Assembly (NCBI GenBank): GCA_002887195.1
Contig: PJAB01000637.1
Location: 1 to 22,809, forward strand
Direction of reading: 5' to 3'
Origin: Chrysochromulina parva
Lineage: Eukaryota > Haptophyta > Prymnesiales > Chrysochromulinaceae
Length of the DNA stretch: 22,809 bases
Position numbers and translations under genes: made by a program. Positions within the stretch are counted from its first letter, which is position 1. Each line of letters opens with the position of its first letter. Shown here piece after piece: positions 8,301 to 16,755 of the stretch. The notes below the pieces were generated by a model that saw only the letters and a program-made list of their open reading frames with translations, was not told the DNA's origin and ran no database searches.

Positions 8301-11057
8301 GAGACGGCGCCGCCGACGGCGACGGCGGCAAGGCGGGCGGTGCTGGCGCCGGTACGCGCGGGGGCAAGGGCAAGGGCGCGGCGGCCTTCGCCCGACAACA
8401 AATGCTCGAGAACCTAGGTGGGGATGTGCCCTCCGGCATGTCTGCGAATGCGGAGCTGCGGGAGGAGCTGCGGCGCGTCCGCGCGGAGAATGAGCGGCTG
8501 CGGCTCGAAAAGGAGAAGCTGCTCGCCGGAGACGCCGACGAGATGTCGATCTCGATCTCGGCTGCAGCTCGCGCGGCCGCGGAGCGAGCTGCAGCCCCAG
8601 CGACGGCCAAAGGCGGCGACGAGGCCGGTGCGCCCGCGCCGCGCCTCGGCAAAGGCGAAGCGTTCGCCAAAGGCAAGGGCGGGCGGCTCGCCGAGGCGCC
8701 CGCGACGGCGCTCGACGCCGAGGGCAAGGTCGGTGCGTTCCTTGGCAAGGGCAAGGGCGGCAGGGGTGGCAAGGGCGTGACGGGCGGCGCGCCCGCCACG
8801 TGGCAGGTGCGCTGAGTGCCTCTGATGACCGCTGATTGCCCCTGATGACCGCTGATGACCGCTGATGACCGCTGATGACCGCTGATGACCGCTGATGACC
8901 GCTGATGACCCTCTGCCACGTGGCAGGAGTGGCTCAAGCAGGCCGACACGCTCGCGCTCACCGAGGCGCGTCGGCGCGTCGAGGATGGCACCTTGCCGCC
9001 GGTGGACGGGGCGGCGGCCGCCGTGCCCGGTACGGCGCCATCCGTTAGCGCCGTACCGGGCGCCAAGGGTTTCGTCAGAGGCGCGAAAGGCCTCGGGCTG
9101 CACTCGGCGCCAACGGCCGTCGAAACGGCCGCCCAGAACGGCGCGGTGCCCAAGGGAGGGCCCAAGAGTGCCCGGTACGGCGCCTCGTCGGAGGCGCCGG
9201 CCTCGAGCGCCGTCACGAGCGCCGCCGCCGAGGCGTCGGTGTCGACAGGGAAAGGTGCCAAGGGTGCGGGCAAGGGAGTTGGCAAAGGTGTGGGCAAAGG
9301 ACTGATGGTGGGCGCCGTGCCGGGCGCCGCCAACACCGCCCCGGCAGCGCCGGCCGCCGCCACCGAGGCAGCGCCGCCCCCTGCCAACCCCTGGGCGGCT
9401 GGCACTGTGAACATCAAGCTGAAGAAGCCCACAGCGAGCTCGCGACTTGGGATCACACTCAAGGGGAACAGCCAGAGCGCGCCGACGATCTTAACGGTCG
9501 TGCCGGGCTGCATCGCCGCCGAGTCGGGCGAGATCCTGCCTGGGCAGCTCCTGGTTGCTGTGAACGGCGAGGCGATCCTAGGGCACGATCATGGCTCCCA
9601 GGTGATGGCCTGATTGCATGTGATTGCATGTGATTGCATTGATGGCATGTGATTGCATGTGATTGCATGTGATTGCATGTGATTGCCTCCCTCATTAGGG
9701 CACGATCATGGCTCCCAAGTGCTACGCCCGGCACGGCGCCCGTCATGAGTCCTTTCCCCACACCTTTGCCCTCACCCTTGCCCACACCCTTGCCTCCCAG
9801 GTGCTACGCGCCGCCGTGGGCGTCATCCGGCTCACCCTCTCGTCCGCCGTGTACGATATCAGCGCCGAGACAGAGCCCAACACGGCGCCCGTGCCTGAGC
9901 CCGCGCCGGAGCCCAACACGGCGCCAGGTGCTCGGCACAGCGCCGCGCCCCCCGCGCCATCGGCGCCGCGCCCATCGGCGCCACGTCCGTCGGCACCGCG
10001 AAGCTCAGCACAGCGCCCGCACAACGCCCCGGCCGGTGCCAAGGGGTCGTCGATGCATGCAAGTGCTCATCACAACGCCCCGGCGGGTGCCAAGGGGTCG
10101 TCGATGCCAGGCAAGGGGAAAGGCAAGGGATTCGCGCGCAACGACGAGCACACGCAGGAGGTCGAAGCGGATGAGGAGGAGGAGGAGGTGGAGGAGGACG
10201 ACGAGGAGGACGAGGAGGACGAGCCTGCGTTCGCAGTGCGCTTGAGACGACGCGACGACGACGAAGAGGACGAGGACGGCGAGCAACCGTTTGACGAACA
10301 CGAGGACGACGACGACGACGAGGAGGAGGACGAGCCGGACGCGCGCGGAGGACGCACCAAGGGGCGGCGCGCCGTGTTGGGCGGCAAGGGGGGCGCCGTG
10401 TTGGGCGGCAAGGGGAGCGCCGCGAGCGCGAGCTTGGGCGCGAATGACCTTCGCCATCAGCTCGTCGGCAAGAAGGGCAAGGGGGCCAAGGCCGTTGCGG
10501 CCGCGGCCGTGGTCCGAGGGCTCGCCGCGGCGGTGGCTGCAGTCGAGGAGGTGTTTGACTGGGAGGCGGAGGCGGAGCTGGTGGAGCTGGCGGAGGTGGA
10601 GGCGGCGGAGGCGGCGGAGGCAGCGGAGGCGGGCGTGCCATCTGGGCACGCTGGGCCGCTGAAGACACTCGGGGCGGTGGCGGCCACACCATCACGGGGC
10701 GCGGTTTCGTCACGGGAGGCGGTTTCGTCACGGGGCGCGGTTTCGTCACGGGGGGCTGAGAGCGCCCCCCTCGAGGGCAGCGTCAGCGGCTCGCGGCCCG
10801 CGGCCCGCCTAGGGGTGAGCTTCTCGATCATCCCGACGAGCGCTTTCTCCCTCACGTCCACGATTGCCATCATCACCGTCGACGGCGCGGCCGGCGCCAA
10901 GGGAGGGGCTGGCAAGGGAGGTGCTGGCAAGGGCAAAGGCGGAAAGGGCAAAGGCGGAAAGGGAAAGGGCAAAGGCGCGGCCAAGGGCGCCGCCGCCAAA
11001 GGGGGCCGCGGCGGCGGCGGCGGCGGCCGCGGCGGCCAGGTGCGCTCGTTTGCGTGA
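5357..11057 (+). CDS. Low-complexity scaffold with PDZ domains (three exons)
   Basis: Model: join of 5357-8806, 8927-9601 and 9801-11057, ~1,793 residues, both introns phase 0. The N-terminus carries two copies of SLFTxEQL (residues ~2-9 and ~27-34), then two copies of a PDGxxxxLP hairpin-like motif (~74 and ~124). Residues ~333-460 are a Gly/Met-rich tract. PDZ 1 lies at ~774-870 (RLGITL, PGCLAAASG, LLVAVNGQ). A coiled coil follows at ~1031-1080 (ELREELRRVRAENERLRLEK). PDZ 2 (~1309-1393) is split by intron 2; joining the exons gives a domain tail of the same length as PDZ 1, which supports the splice choice. After an acidic Asp/Glu tract (~residues 1490-1550) comes a lone RLGVSF strand (~1710), a probable PDZ remnant, then Gly-Lys repeats. 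PDZ domains bind C-terminal peptides; an assembly-scaffold or condensate role is inference. I do not recognise an orthologue. Confidence 0.75.
6361..6735 (+). repeat. GGC/ATG-rich coding microsatellite
   Basis: A purine-biased GGC-rich tract encodes repeated GGGMGG units inside gene 3. It is in frame throughout, so it behaves as a coding repeat. The same tract gives long open frames on the other strand (Pro/Met and Ala/His), which are artefacts. Length polymorphism is likely. Confidence 0.85.
8807..8926 (+). other. Gene 3 intron 1, decamer array
   Basis: 120 nt, GTGCGC to CAG, phase 0. Nine decamers near GCTGATGACC fill 8821-8910. A 12-bp direct repeat GCCACGTGGCAG ends both the upstream exon (8795-8806) and the intron (8915-8926). 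The downstream frame resumes with EWLKQAD and stays open. The donor and acceptor fit GT-AG; exact boundaries are inferred. Confidence 0.75.
9602..9800 (+). other. Gene 3 intron 2, TGATTGCATG array
   Basis: 199 nt, GTGATG to CAG, phase 0, splitting PDZ 2. Eight units near TGATTGCATG lie at ~9611-9690. A 22-bp copy of the exon end (9579-9600) recurs perfectly at 9696-9717 inside the intron, and it continues into a degenerate copy of the next exon's start. The internal copy reads CCAAGTG instead of CCAGGTG, so its splice site is destroyed. The first 30 nt are identical to intron 2 of gene 4. Confidence 0.75.
10021..10110 (+). repeat. 51-bp coding tandem duplication carrying block B
   Basis: ACAACGCCCCGGC begins copies at 10021 and 10072 (period 51 bp, 17 codons). 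The joint between copies holds GCATGCAAGTGCTCATCAC (10055-10073), the same block B found in introns of genes 4 and 7. The reading frame stays open, adding a second NAPAGAKGSSM to the protein. It might instead be spliced (GTGCC at ~10036 to CAG at 10110), but nothing requires this. Confidence 0.65.
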
Positions 11058-11116
11058 GACATGAGAGGCGCGTGCCTAATATGGACGACCAGAGCCAGCA
11101 CGTGCACCAGCTCCAG

Positions 11117-11119
<3 letters not shown>

Positions 11120-11149
<30 letters not shown>
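11120..11149. repeat. CA dinucleotide microsatellite
   Basis: Fifteen uninterrupted CA units, 60 bp beyond the stop codon of gene 3. Confidence 0.95.
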
Positions 11150-11150
<1 letters not shown>

Positions 11151-12202
11151 CGGCAGAGCGACGCAGCAGCAGCAACGTGAGAGGAAACTCAACTTGCAGA
11201 GAGAGAGCGCGCGCGCCAAGTGCACATGAGACGGGGCGCCGGTGCGCGACGAGAGGCAGACTGATGGTGAACTCATGAACAAAGCGGAGGAGGGCGCCAA
11301 GCCCGCAGCCCGGGGTCAGGGGTGAATGCGAATGGAATGCTTGTGGAGTATAACCTAAACTGGCCAATGATATCGTTTTTTGCCGTGCTGGTCTATCCCC
11401 CTTTTAGCCTTTTTGAACCCCCGGCCTCTCGACGACGACGTTCGCGGGCATGCGCGATCTTGGGATTGCCGCATTTCAATGATTGCGGATTGGCCGGGTT
11501 AAGATTGGCGGTCTATGGCGTAGCGTGTGTTCTTCGCATCGGTTCTTCGTACGACGTCGTCAACGTCCGGTCATGCGTCATCGGACATCGCTGCCCACCC
11601 CCTCCACTCTATGGCTCGTTCTTAGCTCGTTCTCTGAATGTGGTACTGACTGTTCACGAATGCTTGCCCCCTGGCTTGCCCAATAGTATCTACGGGCAGC
11701 GAGCGGCAGGGCTGATCACGCGATAACCCTGTACGCTGTGCGCTGGGAGAGCCCGACGTGACGTTCTCACTAGCAACAATTGAGAATTGAGTACAGCCCA
11801 CGAGAGCGAGTACTAGAGACTTAGGAATTTCCTGACACCCCCGAGTCGCTTCAGATGTCATTGAAAGAACTTGTGTTTACCGGGGGTAGCGGAGCCGTCC
11901 TTTGAGACGGAGTGGGTGAGCGCGAGAGTGTTGTCTTGACAGAGACTGTCTTGTTTGGACACAGGCACCCATAAGTTTTGACTTCGTGAATATACGTGTT
12001 CGAGTAAAGGGGAGCTCGGAAGCTTAACCGTGTGCACTGGGGCGAGCACGGGCAGAGAGACGGACAGACCGAAAGAACTCCCTGCTGAATCCCAAAAACC
12101 CTAACGGACAAAACACGAGCCTAGAGAAACGGTCAGACGTTTCAGAGCCGACTAGTGAACATATGTCATATGAGGCTCGCTCACTGACGGACTTGACTTT
12201 GT

Positions 12203-12227
12203 TTGACTTGACTTGACTTGACTTGAC
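12203..12227 (+). promoter_or_regulatory. Five tandem TTGAC pentamers upstream of gene 4
   Basis: Five head-to-tail TTGAC units end 33 bp before the ATG of the OTU gene; another TTGAC lies at ~12193. TTGAC is the core of the plant W-box, but there is no evidence that a WRKY-type factor acts here. It may be a promoter element, a 5' UTR repeat, or a plain microsatellite. Confidence 0.4.
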
Positions 12228-12260
12228 TGAACTCGCGCAGGAAGTGCTCGCACTCTCAAC

Positions 12261-15200
12261 ATGGGGCGTGAGATGGAGCGGCTCGTGGCCGAGGGCGACA
12301 AGATCGGGTCCCTCGGCGACAAATCCAGCTTCTTAAACCCCGAGCGCCTCTATCAGCAGGCCGAGCACCTGCGCGTCGTCGCCTTCCAAAAGTACAATGC
12401 GAACACACTCGGCAGCCTAAAGGAGGCCTTTGTGTTCATGCTTCGCTTCGCAAAGTTCTACGAGACGATCAGCAAGGCCAATTCCATCAACAAAAAGTCG
12501 ACGGCGCACCTGAAACTCCAGCGCGACCTGTTATCGGTGGTCGACGCGCTCGAGGAGCTCAAACCACGGCTGACGAGGATGCTCAACGAGGCGGAGCCCG
12601 CGCCGCTGCCGGAGGCGGCGCCCGATGGCGACCAGTTTCGGATGGACATGATTGCGCAGCTCGAGCAGCGCTGGGCCAGCTTTAGGCCCAAGCCCAAGCC
12701 CAAGCTCAAGCCCAAGCTCAAGCCTGCGGCCGCCGCCGCGGCGGCTGGCGTGGCGGCCGCCGGCGTAGCGGCCGCCGGGGCAGGCGTAGCGGGTGTACCG
12801 CTCGTATTGGGGCGCGGCGATGCGACGGACGCCGCCTCGAGCATGGCTCCTGCTCGGGGAGTCTCAGCGCCGTCGCCGATGCCCGGAACTCCCTACGCCC
12901 TGCCGCCGAGCGCCCCGCCGCCACCCGCCGTGCTGTTCGCCAAGGGCGACGTGGTCCTCTATCACCCGGCTCAGGGTGCGCCGATCCCCGCCGAGGTCTT
13001 GGTGGTTCACAGCGACGACATGCCCCCGTACTACACGATTCGGTGCGAAGGCGTCGAGAAGCAGGTCGAGCAGCAGCAGCTCGCGTTGCCCACTACGGCG
13101 CTCGCACGGCCTCTGGCGGACCCGTATCAGCTGCCCACTACGGCGCCCTTGTTGCCCACTACGGCGCCCAAGTTGTCCACTACGGCGCCAAACGTGCCCA
13201 CTACGGCGCCCGACGTGCCCACTGGCGGCGACGCTGCGGACTTGGGCGCTGTCGTGAGCGCACCCATGGGCGGCGGCGCCGCAGAAGGGCCGTCGGCGTT
13301 CGCGCGACCCGACGAGCGCCGTAGTGGGCGACCCGACGAGCCGACGCCAACGCCGCCAACGCGGCCGGCGCCGACGCCGCCGTCGTACGAGTATGCGAAC
13401 ACCATGTATCCCAAGGTGGCCATCCCGATGGCCGCTATGCCCGCTGGAAAGATTGGTGGCAGCGCCGCCGCCGCCGCCGCCGCCGCTGCCGCCGCGGCGG
13501 GGACAAGGTCGGAGAGGCCGAAGAACTTTTGGGAAGACACGATTAGGCCAGACACGCTTGGTGGCGAGGGGCCTCACCACGCGAAGCCGCCAATAGCGAA
13601 GCCGCCAACGCGTGGGATCATGGCGCCCAACACAACGCGTGGGATCGTGGCGTCGGAGCCGTCGGCTGAGCTGCAGGTGACGAAGGCCATCTGAGTGCCT
13701 CTGAGTGCCTCTGAGTGCCTCTGAGTGCCTCTGAGTGCCTCTGAGTGCCTCTGAGTGCCTCTGAGTGCCTCTGAGTGCCTCTGAGTGCCTCTGAGTTCGT
13801 TTCCGTTGTGTGGCAAGTGCCTTGGAGTGCCTCGGATGACCTCTGATTGCGTCTGAATGACCTCTGATTGCGTCTGGATGACCTCTGATTGCGTCTGGAT
13901 GACCTCTGATTGCGTCTGGATGACCTCTGATTGCGTCTGGATGACCTCTGATTGCCCTCTCATCAGGCGCTGCGGGACCGCGTTAACAAGGCACGCGAAA
14001 AGGAAGCCGAGAAGCACCTGCCGCAGGACCCACGCTCTCGCCTCGCGCGCCACCTAGGGGTGCGCGGCTTCAAGATCAAGGACGTGCCCGGCGATAACAA
14101 CTGCCAGTTCCACGCGATCGCCGACCAGCTCGAGCAGGTGATGGCCTGATTGCATGTGATTGCATGTATTGAATTGATTGATTTGATTGCATGTGATTGC
14201 CCGCTGGAGCAGGTGATGGCATCTGATCGCCTGATTGCATGTGATTGCATATGATTGCATGTGATTGCCACTGATTGCGACGGATGGCGATGCTCGAGCA
14301 GGTGGGCTTGGGCGGCTATAATGCTCTCAAGCTTCGTCAAAAGGCGGTGCAATGGCTCAAGACGAATGGCAGTCGAGCGATGGATGATGGCAAGGTGATT
14401 GCATATGATTGCATGTGATTGCATGTGATTGCATTTGACGAATGGCAGTCAAGCGATGGACGATGGCAAGGTGATTGCCGCACGTTGCCTGGGGCTGCTC
14501 CCGAGAGCCCGAATGACCTTAATGACCTTAATGACCTTAATGACCTTAATGGGGCTGCTCCCGAGAGCCCCCGAGTGCCTCTCGTGCCTCACAGCGCCAG
14601 GTTTGGGCTGATTGCGTGATCCATCACCCGATTGCCATCACCTGATTGCGTGATCCATCACCCGATTGCCATCACCTGATTGCGTGATACATCACCTGAT
14701 TGCCATCACCTGATTGCGTGATCCATCACCCGATTGCCATCACCTCATTGCATGCCAGGTGGGCGAGCGATTCATGCTCAAGGATTCTGATTGCGTGATC
14801 CATCACCCGATTGCCATCACCCGATTGCCATCAGGTGGGCGAGCGATTCATGCTCAAGGATTCTGATTGCGTGATCCATCACCCGATTGCCATCACCCGA
14901 TTGCCATCAGGTGGGCGAGCGCTTCATGCTCAAGGATTCTGTGGGGGTGGACAATTGGCATGCGTACCTCGCCGAGATGGAGCAGCATGGGCGCACATGG
15001 GGCGATGAGGCGACCCTGCTCGCCATGTCGGTATGGCTTGATTGCCCCTCGACTGCGCCTCTGCATGCAAATAAAGTGCCCACCACGGTGCCCTCCGTCC
15101 CCGCAGGTGCTCTTTAAGGCCGAGATCTGCGTGATCTCGTCACTCTCCGAGGATTACTGCCACGTGGTCAAGCCGCCCGATGTGTGGAAAGTCGAGCTGC

Positions 15201-15265
15201 GCACGCGTCTCTACCTGGGGCACTTCGCCGAGTACCATTATGTGAGCACTCGGCCGGTCGGATGA
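12261..15265 (+). CDS. OTU-family deubiquitinase candidate (five exons)
   Basis: Model: 12261-13676, 13967-14137, 14302-14394, 14911-15030 and 15107-15265, 652 residues, all four introns phase 0. Residues ~25-115 (LYQQAEHLRVVAFQKYN, FVFMLRFAKFYETI) resemble the USP8/AMSH dimerisation domain (PF08969-like). Residues ~224-278 (GDVVLYHPAQG, DDMPPYYTIR) look like a small Tudor/KOW-like barrel seen in algal proteins. A TTAP-repeat, disordered linker follows. The OTU domain occupies ~500-646: GDNNCQFHAIADQL with catalytic Cys518, TWGDEATLLAMS, and AEYHY with catalytic His644, closely following the plant OTU order (DGNCQFRALADQL, WGDHVTLQAAAD, AEVHY). Catalytic residues look intact, so cleavage of ubiquitin chains is likely; linkage preference is unknown. 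The four introns cut the catalytic domain or its edge, and each exon junction restores the OTU alignment, which supports the model. Confidence 0.85.
13083..13222 (+). repeat. Coding repeat of CCCACTACGGCGCC
   Basis: Six imperfect copies of a unit containing CCCACTACGGCGC, mostly 18-24 bp apart, encode repeated PTTAP segments in the linker of the OTU protein. They are in frame. PTAP-like peptides recall ESCRT-I late-domain ligands, but PTTAP is not a strict match, so no function is claimed. Confidence 0.7.
13677..13966 (+). other. Gene 4 intron 1, two successive arrays
   Basis: 290 nt, GTGACG to CATCAG, phase 0. Ten perfect CTGAGTGCCT decamers (13691-13790) are followed by six ~21-bp units near ATGACCTCTGATTGCGTCTG (13836-13961). 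The last unit runs into the acceptor as GATTGCCCTCTCATCAG. The splice joins ...SAELQ to ALRDRVNKARE. The donor is the best GT near the end of the first exon, but it is not confirmed. Confidence 0.7.
14138..14301 (+). other. Gene 4 intron 2, TGATTGCATG array
   Basis: 164 nt, GTGATG to GAGCAG, phase 0, lying directly after the catalytic-cysteine segment. It starts with the same 30 nt as intron 2 of gene 3. GAGCAGGTG occurs at the donor, internally near 14206, and at the acceptor, so exon-end sequence has been copied into the intron. Joining gives ADQLEQVGLGGYNALKLRQK, a normal OTU continuation. Confidence 0.75.
14395..14910 (+). other. Gene 4 intron 3, complex duplicated intron
   Basis: 516 nt, GTGATT to CATCAG, phase 0. 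It contains a 42-bp copy of the preceding exon end (14361-14402 repeated at 14437-14478, two mismatches), a four-unit AATGACCTT array (14512-14547) flanked by perfect 20-bp repeats (14491-14510 and 14551-14570), a ~34-bp array (14609-14750), and two false copies of the next exon start (14759-14788, 14835-14864). Only the last acceptor keeps the OTU frame. Confidence 0.7.
14759..14940 (+). repeat. 76-bp tandem triplication over the exon 4 acceptor
   Basis: A 30-bp segment starting GTGGGCGAGCG occurs at 14759, 14835 and 14911, exactly 76 bp apart, each preceded by a CAG acceptor. The first two copies run into repeat sequence, and 76 is not a multiple of three. The third copy is the true exon start. 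Confidence 0.85.
15031..15106 (+). other. Gene 4 intron 4, short A+B intron
   Basis: 76 nt, GTATGG to CGCAG, phase 0, joining ...LLAMS to VLFKAEICVISS. It contains block A (CTTGATTGCCCCT near 15038) followed by block B-like sequence (GCATGCAAATAAAGTGCCCA from 15063). Without amplification it may resemble the founder intron. Confidence 0.75.
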
Positions 15266-15572
15266 GAACCGGAGGCGCCAGGCCAGCATGCAGGCCAGCC
15301 AGAGAAGCCGAGCAGAAGCATGGCACACGGCATGCCGCCGCTTTGCACATTGCAGTGCGTATTACTGCAGTACAAGTAAGTAGTACGTACATCTGACGTA
15401 CATTCGTTGTAGGCGTACACTGTTGCGGTAAACAAAAAGTCCTTAACGACTTATCTCTGCAATATTGGAGACTCACATCACATATTATGTAAGAAGTCCG
15501 GTCCTCCCTGTGACAGCCGACACTCTCACACTTCGATTTCGGATTTGGTCGGGGGTCCGATGCCATCGCGCG
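15266..15572. promoter_or_regulatory. Intergenic region between genes 4 and 5
   Basis: About 300 bp of lower-GC sequence holding the end of gene 4 and the promoter of gene 5. It has a small GTACGT/ACGTAC inverted pattern near 15383-15401. The ankyrin frame is open back to 15465, but only non-ATG codons occur before 15573. Confidence 0.4.
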
Positions 15573-16385
15573 ATGCGTTTTGAACGCGCGATTGCCCAGC
15601 AAAACCACGCAGCCTCTGAGTTTATCAAGCATGCATGCGAAACACAGCTCCCTTTCCTGGGGTGCACCGCAAAAACTGGAATTGGATCCTCGTGGGTCCA
15701 GGCAATGCTGAAGCTCGCTCACAGCCCGCGCGGCAGTGGCATCTCGGCTGTGCGCGCATTGAATAGGGAGGTGGTGAGCGCTACATCCGACGGTGACATT
15801 GTATACAGGACTAAGGTCGTCGCTCCGAGGCAGCAAGGGCTCATCGCCGCCACTGGAGAGCCGGCCTCGTTTGAGCAGCCTATGACCGGCGAGCAGCTCA
15901 TGTTGGAGATAGACCGCGGCAACCTGACCAAGGTACGTGTACTCTTGGCCTCGGGCGTACCTGCCGACACGTCCATGGATTCTGGTCAAAAGACGGCACT
16001 GATGCTCGCGGCTGAGCGAGGGCACGTGTCGGTGGCCAAGGAGCTCATCCTCAACGGAGCGGATCCGAATGGCACGTCGAAGCTCTTGGGCTTTACGCCC
16101 CTGATGGCCGCGGCCGCGTGGGGGCAGGCGGATGTCATCACACTGCTCATCTCCGCCGGCGCCGATGTCGACGCTAGGACGGTCACGGCGAACGCCGTCT
16201 CCGCCATCGACATCGCTCAGAAGCGAGGCCATGGAGAAGTCGTGCGGAAGTTGCTGATCGCCGGGGCAACTCTGCCCGCAATGGTAGATCCGACCTGGAG
16301 CGTCCTCGAGTTGGCCGCTTCGAATGCAACCCGACCACAGCGCGGCGAGGACGGACACAGCGGGGCAAGCTGTGTAATTCTTTGA
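15573..16385 (+). CDS. Ankyrin-repeat protein with C-terminal CaaX motif
   Basis: 270 codons from the first in-frame ATG. The N-terminal ~110 residues show no known domain. Residues ~112-240 form about four ankyrin repeats, clearest in GQKTALMLAAERGHVSVAKE with LILNGADPN, and LGFTPLMAAAAWGQADVITL with LISAGADVD. The last residues are CVIL followed by the stop: a CaaX box whose final Leu favours geranylgeranylation, so the protein is probably attached to a membrane. Ankyrin repeats bind partner proteins; no enzyme domain is visible. The gene is intronless in this model. The frame continues upstream without an ATG, so an extra 5' exon is possible. Confidence 0.75.
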   Translation: MRFERAIAQQNHAASEFIKHACETQLPFLGCTAKTGIGSSWVQAMLKLAHSPRGSGISAVRALNREVVSATSDGDIVYRTKVVAPRQQGLIAATGEPASFEQPMTGEQLMLEIDRGNLTKVRVLLASGVPADTSMDSGQKTALMLAAERGHVSVAKELILNGADPNGTSKLLGFTPLMAAAAWGQADVITLLISAGADVDARTVTANAVSAIDIAQKRGHGEVVRKLLIAGATLPAMVDPTWSVLELAASNATRPQRGEDGHSGASCVIL

Positions 16386-16755
16386 CGCCCTTACAATTGC
16401 TGTGACGCTGACGGGGGGACCGCGTACAAATAGGAAGGTCCTTCCTAAGTCTTCCCCGGTCGCAAATTGATTCTTGAAAACAGGGGACTCAAATATTTCA
16501 CTGTCAATCTCGGTTCTTGCTTCGTGTCGTGCTCGCATCGGCTTTGCCTTTGGGGGGTTTGGCTTTATCGCATCGCAGTTGGTCTTTTCATACACAATTT
16601 CTAGGCCCAGGTACAGCTGTAGTCCATGCAGGTGGTCAGAATACACCCGGAGTTGAGGCTGAACCGCGACGAAACTGTCTACTTTCTGACGAAACTGTCT
16701 TTCACACGTGGCGCAACCTTAGCAACCGAAATCCCCAAAGCGGTGTTGTCGCATC
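16386..16755. promoter_or_regulatory. Promoter region of gene 6
   Basis: 370 bp without a supported gene. It contains a 13-bp direct repeat GACGAAACTGTCT at 16668-16680 and 16688-16700, start to start 20 bp. The second copy overlaps the TCTGACGAAAC 11-mer shared with the gene 2 upstream region. The repeat lies 56-88 bp upstream of the ATG. Confidence 0.5.
16668..16700 (+). repeat. 13-bp direct repeat upstream of gene 6
   Basis: Two perfect copies of GACGAAACTGTCT spaced 20 bp start to start, about two helical turns. A protein-binding site is possible but untested. Confidence 0.7.

Larger units (their letters stand above)
11058..12260. other. 1.2-kb intergenic region between genes 3 and 4
   Basis: It contains a CA microsatellite (11120-11149), a lower-GC middle and a TTGAC pentamer array just before gene 4. 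A plus-strand frame at 11337-11726 has no recognisable domain and I do not call it. The region probably holds the 3' UTR of gene 3 and the promoter and 5' UTR of gene 4. No RNA gene was recognised. Confidence 0.5.

Noticed and set aside
8795..8926. Simple transposon with target-site duplication
   Set aside because: Flanking repeats vary from 11 to 42 bp between introns, there are no terminal inverted repeats and no transposase in the window; duplication or repair fits better, though a non-autonomous introner is not excluded.
11337..11726. Possible small plus-strand gene between genes 3 and 4
   Set aside because: Open for ~130 codons but with no domain, repeat or neighbour support; lower-GC intergenic character. 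Kept as intergenic.
14437..14611. Alternative exon using the second copy of the gene 4 exon 3 end
   Set aside because: It would add a repeat-derived MTL peptide and a stop before the rest of the OTU domain, breaking the catalytic histidine segment.
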